From the NCBI RefSeq assembly GCF_038404745.2, contig NZ_JAYKTT020000078.1:35526-99525 (forward strand): 64,000 nucleotides of DNA, read 5' to 3'. This DNA is from Chlorogloeopsis sp038404745. GTDB taxonomy: Bacteria; Cyanobacteriota; Cyanobacteriia; Cyanobacteriales; Nostocaceae. Shown here one piece after another: positions 26,339 to 34,845 of this stretch. The translations under genes were made by a program, and so were the position numbers. The notes below the pieces were generated by a model that was not told the DNA's origin, did not search any database, and saw only the letters and a list, made by a program, of their open reading frames with translations. Each line of letters opens with the position of its first letter. Position 1 is the stretch's first letter.

Positions 26339-28657
26339 TTGAAAATTTTATTTTTGGAGTTGTTTGCAACCGATCACGATTACAAATCACTTTATACCCC
26401 CGGCTCGATCCAGCCTCATGGCGTATTAATGGCACTGAGCGAGCCGGAACTGCAAATCCTGCAAGTTAGCAATAATACCCAAACCTATTTAGGTAGAAAG
26501 CCTCAGGATTTGTTAGCTCAACCTTTGAGCCTTCTGTTGGATACTACACAACTTGAAGCGATCAGACAGCTTTTGCTGGAAGATGTTGGTGGTGTCAATT
26601 ACCTGAAATTGTTCATCCACACAGATGAAAATGAGCAATACTTTGACGGATTTATACATCGAACCCAAAATAGCATAATTCTGGAGTTAGAACCAACAAA
26701 CTCTTCTGTAGCACTAGGTTTTGGGAATATCCATAACTTAGTCAGAGAGGCGATCACTAAACTTAAACGCACATCAAATCTGAAAGAATTTTTACAGCTA
26801 ACGGCACAAAATATCAGAAAAATTACTACCTTTGGTCGAGTCATGGTCTATCAATTCGATCAGTATGGGGCAGGAGAAGTAATTGCCGAAGCTAAACAAG
26901 AGGAGCTATCACCGTATTTAGGACTCCACTATCCGGCAACAGACATTCCAGAACAGGCAAGGGAGTTATACAAACGCAGCTTAGTCAGGGTAGTTCCCAA
27001 TTTAAAAGCTCAAGCGAGCGAGTTGGTTTCAATTGAGAATGACAAAAATCATACTTTTGGACTCGATTTAAGTTTATCTGTACTTAGAAGTGTTCATCCC
27101 TGTTGTGTTGAGTTTCATCAGAATATGGGTACGGCAGCGTTTGTGGTGATTTCACTCATCAAAGATGAAAAGCTTTGGGGATTAATTTCTTGTCATCATC
27201 AAACACCAAAACCGATCACTAGTGAGGTGCGGAGTGCTTGCGAATTTTTGGGACAGTTCATATCGTCAGAGTTAACCAATAAAGTAATTCAAGAACAGGT
27301 GGATTATCAAGCCAAGCTTGAATCACTGCGTTCTGAGGTAATAGAATCTATCTCCCAAGCAGACGAATTCATAGATGCACTAATTCAGCCTGAACCTCGT
27401 TTACTAGATCTGGTTGGTGCAAAAGGAGCAGCAATTTGCCTGGATGGTGAAATTACACTGGTTGGTTCTACACCTGAGGTGGATGATGTTTGGGAGTTGA
27501 TTAATTGGGCAAACACCCAGGTTAGGGAAAACATATTTTACACAGATTCTCTGCCAAAGCTCTACCCAAAGGCTGAAAAATTCAAAGATACAGCTAGTGG
27601 CTTACTGCTACTGCAAATTTCTAAAGTCAAGCAGTATTATATTCTTTGGTTTCGTCCCGAAGTTTTGCGTACAGTAAACTGGGCAGGAAACCCAAACGAA
27701 TCCATCAAACTTGAGGCAGATGGCAGTATAACCCTTTGTCCTCGTCAATCTTTTGAAAAGTGGCAGCAAACAGTTAGGTTCACTTCAGAACCTTGGAAAT
27801 CATCTGAAATTGACAGTGCCTTCGCTTTAAGGAATGCAATCGTTGGTATTGTCCTCAAAAAAGCAGAAGAGTTAGCCAAGCTCAATCAAGATTTAGAGCG
27901 AAGCAATCAGGAACTAGCGTCCTTTGCCTATGCTTCTTCCCATGATCTCAAGGAACCATTACGAGGAATCTATAACTACTCAACAATCCTACTAGAAGAC
28001 TACGCCTGTGTGCTAGATGAAGATGGAATTGAGTATGTGCAGACTGTTGTATCCTTATCAGTGCGGATGGAAGCTCTCATTAATACTTTGCTGCGGTTGT
28101 CGCAGTTAGGAAAAGCCGAACTACATTTGCAAGTGACTAACCTTACTCAGTTACTCAACGAAGTTATCAATGTTTTTGATGCTAGTCACCAGCAAGCTAA
28201 TTTCGATATTCGTATTCCTCGACCTTTGCCAACAGTTCAATGTGATCCAGTTCTCGTCAGCGAAGTTTTTAGCAACTTGATCGGCAATGCATTTAAATAC
28301 AATGATAGGGCAGAAAAATGGGTTGAGATTGGCTACGTTGATGGAGAGGACGCGGGGAGGTGGAGACACGGGGACACGGGGAATTTCTCAATCCAATCTC
28401 TTTGCGTCCTTGAAGTCGCCTCTTCTTCCCATGCCCCAATTACTTTCTATGTAAAAGATAACGGCATTGGCATTCAAAAACATCACCTAGAAACCATTTT
28501 CAAACTTTTCAAACGACTCCACTCCCAGGAAAAGTACGGTGGTGGCACCGGTGCGGGGCTTGCCATTACCAAGAAGATTATAGAGCGTCACGGTGGTCAA
28601 ATCTGGGTTGAATCTATAGTAGGTCAAGGCTCAACATTTTACTTTACGCTGGAATAG
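26339..28657 (+). CDS. Phytochrome-like light-sensor histidine kinase
   Basis: This 772-residue PAS-GAF-PHY-HisKA-HATPase protein binds a bilin in phytochrome fashion: PGSIQPHGVL near residue 25, PATDIP at 199-204, CHHQTP at 285-290, and the PHY tongue CPRQSFEKW. Cys255 (RSVHPCC) aligns with the Cph1 chromophore Cys, but the following His of Cph1 is Cys256 here. No N-terminal BphP-type Cys is seen. HisKA has SSHDLKEPLRG and HATPase ends GGGTGAGLAI. Between IGYVDG and ITFYVKDNG there is extra, repeat-derived sequence. The start is TTG 26339 or slightly downstream. The cognate response regulator follows. Confidence 0.92.
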   Translation: MKILFLELFATDHDYKSLYTPGSIQPHGVLMALSEPELQILQVSNNTQTYLGRKPQDLLAQPLSLLLDTTQLEAIRQLLLEDVGGVNYLKLFIHTDENEQYFDGFIHRTQNSIILELEPTNSSVALGFGNIHNLVREAITKLKRTSNLKEFLQLTAQNIRKITTFGRVMVYQFDQYGAGEVIAEAKQEELSPYLGLHYPATDIPEQARELYKRSLVRVVPNLKAQASELVSIENDKNHTFGLDLSLSVLRSVHPCCVEFHQNMGTAAFVVISLIKDEKLWGLISCHHQTPKPITSEVRSACEFLGQFISSELTNKVIQEQVDYQAKLESLRSEVIESISQADEFIDALIQPEPRLLDLVGAKGAAICLDGEITLVGSTPEVDDVWELINWANTQVRENIFYTDSLPKLYPKAEKFKDTASGLLLLQISKVKQYYILWFRPEVLRTVNWAGNPNESIKLEADGSITLCPRQSFEKWQQTVRFTSEPWKSSEIDSAFALRNAIVGIVLKKAEELAKLNQDLERSNQELASFAYASSHDLKEPLRGIYNYSTILLEDYACVLDEDGIEYVQTVVSLSVRMEALINTLLRLSQLGKAELHLQVTNLTQLLNEVINVFDASHQQANFDIRIPRPLPTVQCDPVLVSEVFSNLIGNAFKYNDRAEKWVEIGYVDGEDAGRWRHGDTGNFSIQSLCVLEVASSSHAPITFYVKDNGIGIQKHHLETIFKLFKRLHSQEKYGGGTGAGLAITKKIIERHGGQIWVESIVGQGSTFYFTLE
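28341..28436. repeat. Repeat-like insert inside the phytochrome kinase domain
   Basis: The segment contains GACGCGGGGAGGTGGAGACA followed by tandem GGGACAC units and a T/C-rich complement ending CTTTGCGTCC. It closely resembles the cores of intergenic elements in this window, yet it is in frame within the HATPase domain. Confidence 0.6.
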
Positions 28658-28713
28658 TTTAATATACATAAAAAACCTTTTTACTTAACAAAATTTAAGA
28701 CTGAAGACAACTA

Positions 28714-29157
28714 ATGGCAACAAAACTTAAAGATTCACTGCTTGTTGTTGAGGACAGCCATGAGGATTTTAAGATGCTGCAACGCCTGATGCGGCGGATG
28801 GCTGTTCAAAACCCAATTTATCGTTGCAGTAGTGGAGATGAAGTTTTCGACTTCCTTTATCAAGAGGGGAATTATCAGAACCCTGATTTAGCACCACGAC
28901 CTTCAGTAATTCTACTAGATCTAAATTTGCCAGGAATTGACGGTCGTAATGTTCTAGAGAGGTTAAAGCAAGATACTACTTTTAGGGAAATTCCCATTGT
29001 TGTCTTTACTACATCTGCTCATCCCAAAGATGTGGAATTCTGCTATGAAAAAGGCGCGAATGGCTATTTAATTAAACCAATGGATGCTCAAGAGCTTCGG
29101 AAGATTATTCAGGCATTTGTAGACTACTGGCTGGAAGTTAATACTCCTCCAGCGTAA
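28714..29157 (+). CDS. Single-domain response regulator (Rcp1-type)
   Basis: The 147-residue receiver-only protein lies 56 bases after the phytochrome kinase. It begins LLVVEDSHEDFKMLQRLMRR, has the acceptor Asp in VILLDLNLPGIDG and the conserved Lys in YLIKPMDAQEL. Gene order and the extended C-terminal helix fit the Rcp1/Rcp family, which takes phosphate from cyanobacterial phytochromes. There is no output domain, so the downstream target is unknown. Confidence 0.92.
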   Translation: MATKLKDSLLVVEDSHEDFKMLQRLMRRMAVQNPIYRCSSGDEVFDFLYQEGNYQNPDLAPRPSVILLDLNLPGIDGRNVLERLKQDTTFREIPIVVFTTSAHPKDVEFCYEKGANGYLIKPMDAQELRKIIQAFVDYWLEVNTPPA

Positions 29158-29291
29158 AGGGGAGTGGAGACTAAATAAAAAGAACAAGGGGACAAGGAGA
29201 ATCGTACTTAACGTTTTTGCCCTTGTGCTCCCTTGCTCCTGGTACTTCTTTCCTAGTCCCCAATACCAAGTACCCAGTACCGAGTAATAAT

Positions 29292-30893
29292 ATGAATTTA
29301 ATTTGGTTTCTTTTGCGCTCATCTTGGCTAAATGTAGCGATCGCAGGAGTAGCAGGCTCAATCAGTGGTGTGTGCAGTGCTGCTTTGATTGCATCAATCA
29401 ATACTGCTATTCGCGCCAGCAATCCTGAGTTGAGTCAACTTTTTCTGAGGTTTCTGGGGCTAGTAGTCGCTGCTCTTGCCACCAACTTAATCTCTCAGTT
29501 TCTGCTCTCAGGTTTATCTTACGAAGCAGTATATAAACTGCGCTTGCAACTGAGTAATTGGATTCTTGCTTGTCCTTTACGACATCTGGAAGAGCAAGGC
29601 TCGAATCGAATTCTTGCCACCTTAACCGAAGATACCAACGCGATCGCTGACACAATTGCTGTCGTTCCTTTCCTATGCATTGACTTCGCAATCGTTGTCA
29701 GTTGCCTGGTGTATCTTTGCTGGCTTTCTTGGAGTGTTTTTTTAGTAACTGCGGGATTGCTGGTAGGAGCAATGATTTGCATTCAGCTTTTAGTGGCAAC
29801 AGCTTATGGATTGCTCGAACGTGCCCGTGAAGAGCAGGATCGTCTGTTTAAACACTTTCGTGCTATTACAGACGGAATCAAAGAGCTAAAATTGAATGTC
29901 CAACGCCGCCAAGCATTTGTGGCTGAGAACCTGCAAAGAACAGCAGCTGCATCGCGTCGCTACGATACTACAAGTATGAGAATTTTGGGTGTTTCTCTTG
30001 GCGTTAGTCAACTGCTGTTTTTTGTAATTGCTGGTTTTCTAGTTTTCGGATTGCCGAGGTTTACATCTGTTGACGTTACAGTTTTGTCAGCATATATCCT
30101 AGTCGTAACTTACTTAACCGATCCACTGCAAAGAATTTTACAAATACTACCGGGTTTAAGTCGTGGTAGTGTAGCGTTGCAGAAGATAGAAAAATTAGGC
30201 TTGGCGATCGCAAGCCGCTCTGAGGAGATTCTTGCTCAACCTACTACACTCAACTTCCGAAAACAAATTTGCCTTGTGGACGTTTGTTACACTTACCAGC
30301 AGGAATCAGGAGAAAATTTTACTCTCGGCCCTATCAACTTAATATTTCACCCTGGTGAACTCATCTTTATTATCGGCGGTAATGGCAGTGGAAAATCAAC
30401 GCTTGCAAAGTTGATTACAGGCTTATATGTTCCACAAGCAGGAGAAATTTTATGGGATGAGCAGCCAGTAACGGATAAAAACAGGGAACAATATCGCCAA
30501 TTGTTTTCTACTGTATTTTCCGACTTTTACCTGTTTGAGCAGCTTCTGGGCATTGCCCCGGATCTTCTAGATACAAAAGCTCAGAATTATCTTGAGCAGT
30601 TTCAGCTCAATCAAAAAGTCAAAATTGATGGCGATCGCTTTTCTACAATTGAATTATCGCAAGGTCAGAGAAAGCGATTAGCATTGCTGACAGCATATTT
30701 GGAAGATCGTCCAATTTATCTATTCGATGAATGGGCAGCCGATCAAGATCCATCCTTTCGGGAGAAATTCTACAATCACCTTCTTTTGGAACTGAAATGT
30801 CAGGGAAAAACAGTACTGACAATTACTCATGATGATCGCTACTTTCATTTAGCTGACCGAGTTATTAAACTAGATTACGGAAAATTAGTTTGA
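29292..30893 (+). CDS. Cyclic-peptide-type ABC exporter (PvdE/SyrD-like)
   Basis: The 533-residue half-transporter has an N-terminal six-helix membrane domain (about 1-310) and a C-terminal ATPase domain with Walker A GGNGSGKSTLAKLI, signature LSQGQRKRLALL and Walker B PIYLFDEWAADQDP. The FDEWAADQDP motif is typical of the cyclic-peptide/siderophore exporters PvdE, SyrD and YojI. No peptide synthetase is nearby, so the cargo is unknown. I start at ATG 29292 (MNLIWFLLRSSWLNVA); an upstream in-frame ATG at 29217 would add 25 residues from repeat-rich leader. Confidence 0.9.
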   Translation: MNLIWFLLRSSWLNVAIAGVAGSISGVCSAALIASINTAIRASNPELSQLFLRFLGLVVAALATNLISQFLLSGLSYEAVYKLRLQLSNWILACPLRHLEEQGSNRILATLTEDTNAIADTIAVVPFLCIDFAIVVSCLVYLCWLSWSVFLVTAGLLVGAMICIQLLVATAYGLLERAREEQDRLFKHFRAITDGIKELKLNVQRRQAFVAENLQRTAAASRRYDTTSMRILGVSLGVSQLLFFVIAGFLVFGLPRFTSVDVTVLSAYILVVTYLTDPLQRILQILPGLSRGSVALQKIEKLGLAIASRSEEILAQPTTLNFRKQICLVDVCYTYQQESGENFTLGPINLIFHPGELIFIIGGNGSGKSTLAKLITGLYVPQAGEILWDEQPVTDKNREQYRQLFSTVFSDFYLFEQLLGIAPDLLDTKAQNYLEQFQLNQKVKIDGDRFSTIELSQGQRKRLALLTAYLEDRPIYLFDEWAADQDPSFREKFYNHLLLELKCQGKTVLTITHDDRYFHLADRVIKLDYGKLV

Positions 30894-30955
30894 GAGTCTA
30901 AAGTTGCTGTGAGACTGCACGCATTAGTATAGCCTCAATAGGCTGAATTCCAACC

Positions 30956-31129
30956 TCAAGAATTTGCTGCCCAAAGCATGGAAACGTCGTACTGATTAAA
31001 CATGGAATCAGCGCTCAAAATCACCATATCCTCTAGTTGAGCTTGTGCAATCAACATCCGATCAAAGGGATCTCGATGGTGTAAGGGTAGTGTAGCCGCT
31101 TGTAATGCATGGGGCGCTCTAATCTCTAG
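30956..31129 (-). pseudogene. C-terminal half of a VapC (PIN) toxin
   Basis: On the minus strand a frame without a start codon encodes about 57 residues that match the second half of a PIN toxin: LEIRAPHALQAATLPLHHRD, FDRMLIAQAQLE and VILSADSMF. It ends at TGA 30958-30956. The first half, with the catalytic Asp and Glu, is absent. The frame begins inside the 3' end of the antitoxin gene, so a deletion seems to have joined the two genes out of frame. Confidence 0.75.
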
Positions 31130-31346
31130 CGATGTCTTCCGGTAAGGGAGCGTTAAAGTCTTCTGGTACTGTGAACCGCCCTCGATCTTGCCCTAAACTA
31201 TTTCGTCGATTTGATGAGGAGCGAAACGGAACTAACTTTGCGATTGGAATACCTTGGTTTGAAATAATGATTTCTTCTCCAAGTTCAACGCGCGACAAAA
31301 GTCGCGAGAAATTCGTTTTAGCCTGATGGATGTTTACGGTTTCCAT
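31119..31346 (-). CDS. Phd/YefM-type (VapB) antitoxin
   Basis: This 75-residue antitoxin begins METVNIHQAKTNFSRLLSRV and continues GEEIIISNQGIPIAKLVPF, the Phd/YefM DNA-binding fold. The C-terminal toxin-binding tail (FTVPEDFNAPLPEDIARD) is nearly complete. Its partner VapC is truncated, so the protein is now orphan or a relic. Such antitoxins repress their own promoter and neutralise the ribonuclease toxin. Confidence 0.85.
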   Translation of the reverse strand: METVNIHQAKTNFSRLLSRVELGEEIIISNQGIPIAKLVPFRSSSNRRNSLGQDRGRFTVPEDFNAPLPEDIARD

Positions 31347-31527
31347 AATAAAACTAAGTCTGTAAACTAAGTTTGTTTTAATTATAGTTGCAATATAGAA
31401 GCAAGTTTATGAGCGATCGCCTTTGCAACTGTGAGTTATTAGTGGAGGCGTAGTTTTGAGGCGATCGATGGAGCGATCGGCTATGCTTGAAAGTGCAACA
31501 ACACATAGTTAGTGCGGAGTTGTCTGT

Positions 31528-31770
31528 ATGCCCCAAGCTCTCAAGGCAATTTACCGAAACGGCACATTTATTTTACAATCAGCTTGCAACTTACCAGAAG
31601 GGGCTGAGGTTGAGCTATTCATTCAAAGCCCTCAAGTTGTATCACCTTCAATCACCGATCCTGAAACTAAACAGCGTTTTCTTAAAGCACTAGTTGAAAG
31701 GATGCAGCAAAACCCCATTCCCCTGAATGCTCCTTATTTCACGCGGGATATGCTGCATGAACGCTGTTGA
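31528..31770 (+). CDS. DUF104-type antitoxin
   Basis: The 80-residue antitoxin is of the DUF104/AF2212 type: a beta-strand domain (LKAIYRNGTFILQ, LPEGAEVELFI) followed by a helical tail. GGAG lies about 10 bases before the ATG. These genes normally precede a PIN toxin, and a PIN start codon does overlap the 3' end here at 31757, but that toxin is cut after about 11 residues. The antitoxin is therefore probably without a partner. Confidence 0.8.
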   Translation: MPQALKAIYRNGTFILQSACNLPEGAEVELFIQSPQVVSPSITDPETKQRFLKALVERMQQNPIPLNAPYFTRDMLHERC

Positions 31771-31843
31771 TACCAACATCTTGATTTACGGCATAACAAC
31801 CTTATTGCGGCGGGCGATCGCTCTACAGTTAAACTATGAATAA
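31757..31843 (+). pseudogene. Truncated PIN toxin, N-terminal 28 residues
   Basis: An ATG overlapping the antitoxin end opens MNAVDTNILIYG, the canonical first strand of a PIN ribonuclease with its first catalytic Asp. The sequence then becomes unrelated and stops at TAA 31841. A full PIN protein has about 130 residues, so the rest has been lost. Confidence 0.75.
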
Positions 31844-31868
31844 AACTAAAGCGATCGAGGTTTAACAA

Positions 31869-32345
31869 ATGAGAGTTAGATCTGCTAATCCTGATGACGT
31901 GTCGCTGATTTTTTCGTTGATCAAGAAGAAAGCAGACTTTGATCGCAAGATTGGTGCTTTTTCTGGCGAGTTGGGGGTATCTGAGGAAAAAATACGCAAA
32001 ACTCTTTTTGGAGCAGTTCCTTTTTCTTACGTATTGTTTGCAGAGATGTCAGGGCGTGAAGTTGGATTTGCTTTGTATGGATTTAGGTACTCATCATTCG
32101 CAGGGCAACCGAGCCTTTGGCTGGATGACTTATATGTGGATGAACAGATGAGAAGCCAGGGAGCCGGAGCAGCATTAATGAGTCATCTTGCTGAAGTTGC
32201 CAAGGAAAATGACTGTACCCATCTAGCGTGGAATGCTGATGCTCGCAACCTTCGCGGATTGAGTTTTTATCATCGCTTGGGCGCAAAGATTACAGAACAA
32301 AAAGGTAATCGATGTTTTTTGATGTGGATACCTCAGGTGAGATAG
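31869..32345 (+). CDS. GNAT-family N-acetyltransferase
   Basis: This 158-residue acetyltransferase transfers acetyl from acetyl-CoA to an amine. It has LWLDDLYVDEQMRSQGAGAALM, containing the V-x-x-x-x-R-x-x-G-x-G/A CoA-binding motif, and the C-terminal WNADARNLRGLSFYHRLGA. It resembles the diamine/spermidine or aminoglycoside acetyltransferase branch, but substrate choice cannot be read. GAGG lies 8 bases before the ATG. It follows the broken toxin closely. Confidence 0.88.
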   Translation: MRVRSANPDDVSLIFSLIKKKADFDRKIGAFSGELGVSEEKIRKTLFGAVPFSYVLFAEMSGREVGFALYGFRYSSFAGQPSLWLDDLYVDEQMRSQGAGAALMSHLAEVAKENDCTHLAWNADARNLRGLSFYHRLGAKITEQKGNRCFLMWIPQVR

Positions 32346-32436
32346 GAAATTTTATATTTTATTTAGATTTTCTTCCAAATGTTGCCATTTATGACAATCT
32401 AAGAAAAAGAGCTTTCAATCTCTCTCTTAAACTTCT

Positions 32437-34197
32437 ATGCCAGATGCCTGGACGATACTCATTATTGATGATAGTGCAGCGGATCGGAAGATCTATCGTC
32501 GATATCTTTTGAAAGACGCTCAACAGTCTTATCAAATTTTAGAGGCAGACTGTGGAGAGGATGGACTTGTTTTATGTCAAAAAACGCGATGCAATTTGAT
32601 TCTGCTGGATTTTTGTCTGCCTGATATGAGCGGGCTAGAATTTCTCGATCGCCTCAAGCAGCAAGGACTAGAGATTTTCATCCCTGTGATTATGCTTACA
32701 GGGCGCGGCGATGAAGAGATCGCTGTGCAAGCGATGAAAAAAGGAGTTCAAGATTATTTAGTCAAGCAAAACTTGACACAAGATGTACTGCAACTTGCTG
32801 TTCGCAACACGATCAAGCAATCGTACTTGCAAGCGCAATTGCAAAAAACTCAGGAGCGGCAGCGCTTGATTGCTATGACTGCTCTGAGAATTCGTCAGTC
32901 TCTCGATTTAGAGCAAATTTTACATACAGCTGTAACAGAGGTACAGCAACTTTTGAAGTGCGATCGCGTAATGGTATATCAGTTCTTGCCAGATCAAAGT
33001 ATTGAGATGATCGCCTGCTCAAGTCAGCCACTAATGGCAGCAGATGTTAAAAATATCGAAAATACTTACTTTGAAGTTGAGCGATCATGGGATGATTTAG
33101 CCGTCAATGCTAGCAAGCCTCATTCTCAATCATCTAAAAATTGCCATCAGATGGAATCGGACTCAACAATTTGTTGCATCTGTCAATATGCAATCATCAA
33201 AATGAATGAGGTGAGCTGGAATCATGACTGTTCCAACCTGCTAGAACCATCAAATAGTAGAGCAAATCAGGTAGTTCCCATCACTCTAAGTAACAACGAA
33301 CAGCTAAAATGCAAACCTTGGGGCTTTTTAATGGCTTGCCAATGTTCTGGCAACCAACATTGGCAAAGCGATGAATTAGAGATTCTCCATCAAGTATCAG
33401 TGCAATTGGCGATCGCGATCCAGCAGGCGGAATTACTTGCCAAAACTCAAGCAGCTCTTGTCAAAGAAAAGCAACTCAATACATTTAAGTCCCAAATTAT
33501 CACCACCATTTCCCACGAATATCGAACGCCGTTAGCTTCTATCTTGGCTTCGGCATCAACACTTAAGCACAATAAAGATAAACTAGACGAATTTAAACAA
33601 CAACGATTCTTAGAAATTATCGAGCAAAAAACACGTCATCTGTCCAAACTAGTAGATGATATGCTCGTCATCGACCAATTAGAATTGGACAAAGCCAAAT
33701 TTCAGCCAATTTTGCTAGATTTACGGCAACTTTTCTCTGACTTATTAGAAGAACAACGTCAAACAGCAAGCGATCGCCACGAATTGATTTTTAGAAATAC
33801 AGGCAATCATCAAGGTTTCTGGGGCGATCGAGGACTTTTACGGCTAATTTTTTCTAACTTAATATCTAACGCAATTAAATACTCACCGCAAGGAGGCAAC
33901 GTAGAATTCCATCTCATTAACAAAAACTCACAAGTGATTTTTTACGTCCAAGACGAGGGAATTGGCATACCCATACAAGATTTGGCAAATTTGTTTCAAT
34001 CTTTTAGCCGGGGAAGCAATGTTGACACTATTCCTGGAACTGGTTTAGGGTTAGCTATTACTAAAGCTTGTGTAGAGCTACATGGCGGCAGTATCACGTT
34101 AGAAAGTCAAATCGGGCAAGGAACCAAAGTTATAGTTAGCCTACCAAACCAACTTAGTAAAAATATTGCGGCATTAGACGATAGAAGTTGCTCGTGA
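32437..34197 (+). CDS. Hybrid sensor: receiver, GAF, histidine kinase
   Basis: The 586-residue protein starts with a receiver domain (1-125; acceptor Asp in LILLDFCLPDMSG and Lys in DYLVKQNL). A phytochrome-like GAF domain follows (about 150-345; DRVMVYQFLPD). HisKA (ISHEYRTPLAS, near 360) and HATPase (NLISNAIKYSPQGG, GTGLGLAI) end it. The GAF middle (about 225-285) is long, polar and Cys/Ser-rich, with no obvious bilin Cys motif, so the ligand is unclear. There is no membrane segment. It stands alone downstream of the GNAT gene. Confidence 0.9.
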   Translation: MPDAWTILIIDDSAADRKIYRRYLLKDAQQSYQILEADCGEDGLVLCQKTRCNLILLDFCLPDMSGLEFLDRLKQQGLEIFIPVIMLTGRGDEEIAVQAMKKGVQDYLVKQNLTQDVLQLAVRNTIKQSYLQAQLQKTQERQRLIAMTALRIRQSLDLEQILHTAVTEVQQLLKCDRVMVYQFLPDQSIEMIACSSQPLMAADVKNIENTYFEVERSWDDLAVNASKPHSQSSKNCHQMESDSTICCICQYAIIKMNEVSWNHDCSNLLEPSNSRANQVVPITLSNNEQLKCKPWGFLMACQCSGNQHWQSDELEILHQVSVQLAIAIQQAELLAKTQAALVKEKQLNTFKSQIITTISHEYRTPLASILASASTLKHNKDKLDEFKQQRFLEIIEQKTRHLSKLVDDMLVIDQLELDKAKFQPILLDLRQLFSDLLEEQRQTASDRHELIFRNTGNHQGFWGDRGLLRLIFSNLISNAIKYSPQGGNVEFHLINKNSQVIFYVQDEGIGIPIQDLANLFQSFSRGSNVDTIPGTGLGLAITKACVELHGGSITLESQIGQGTKVIVSLPNQLSKNIAALDDRSCS

Positions 34198-34470
34198 CAC
34201 TCCTCTAGTGAGTAAATCGGCTATCCACTCCGAATCTAATACATCTATAATTTACGTCTTAGGCACATTTTGCATATGCTTGCCATTCACTACCAACACT
34301 TTGGAGTTCGCTTCTAAGATTTTATACACAGGTTTCCACTATTTGCCCATGTCTAGCTTTCATACTGATTTGCATTATTAAACACCTCAACTTTATTTCC
34401 AGCCTAAGATTATAGTGATTGCATTTCTAACTTACTTATATTATTTATTACGTTAAATTTTAAATGAAGA

Positions 34471-34533
34471 ATAAAACCGCTCTAGGTATGATGAACACCA
34501 AGAAGAGCTAGAGAGGTATTTTGCATAAGTCCT
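34471..34533. mobile_element. Degraded copy of the AGGACTTACGCA element
   Basis: The right end GAGAGGTATTTTGCATAAGTCCT (34511-34533) matches the right end of the complete elements at 48284-48375 and 61522-61613. The left part is only loosely similar and its terminal repeat is lost. The interval 34198-34845 holds nothing else but the direct repeat at 34751-34839. Confidence 0.5.
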
Positions 34534-34750
34534 GTTTAAAAACAGGCGAATATAGGTATGAGTAAGATTTTTCATCCATCCGGACGTGAAAAGGTCTGAA
34601 ACATTGTTAATTATTTTACTTGTATTAAAATTATTTAAGTATTAACACTAAATTATATTTCGCATAGAACAATAGTATTGCAGGAATAAAAGTAACAAAT
34701 TTAACTATGTGTTCTAGCCAAAGCAATTATTTTGCACGAAATTAACTTTC

Positions 34751-34839
34751 AGAAATTTTCAGGTTAGTTGCTGTAGGAAAAGATGTAACTACACAAAATC
34801 TATTTTTAGAAATTTTCAGATTAACCGCTGAGGAGAAAG
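34751..34839. repeat. Direct repeat, 57-bp period, upstream of the PG-binding protein
   Basis: Two related 32-base units begin AGAAATTTTCAG at 34751 and 34808. The second ends in GAGGAGAAAG, which forms the ribosome binding site of the gene starting at 34846. Confidence 0.65.
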
Positions 34840-34845
34840 CGTGAA

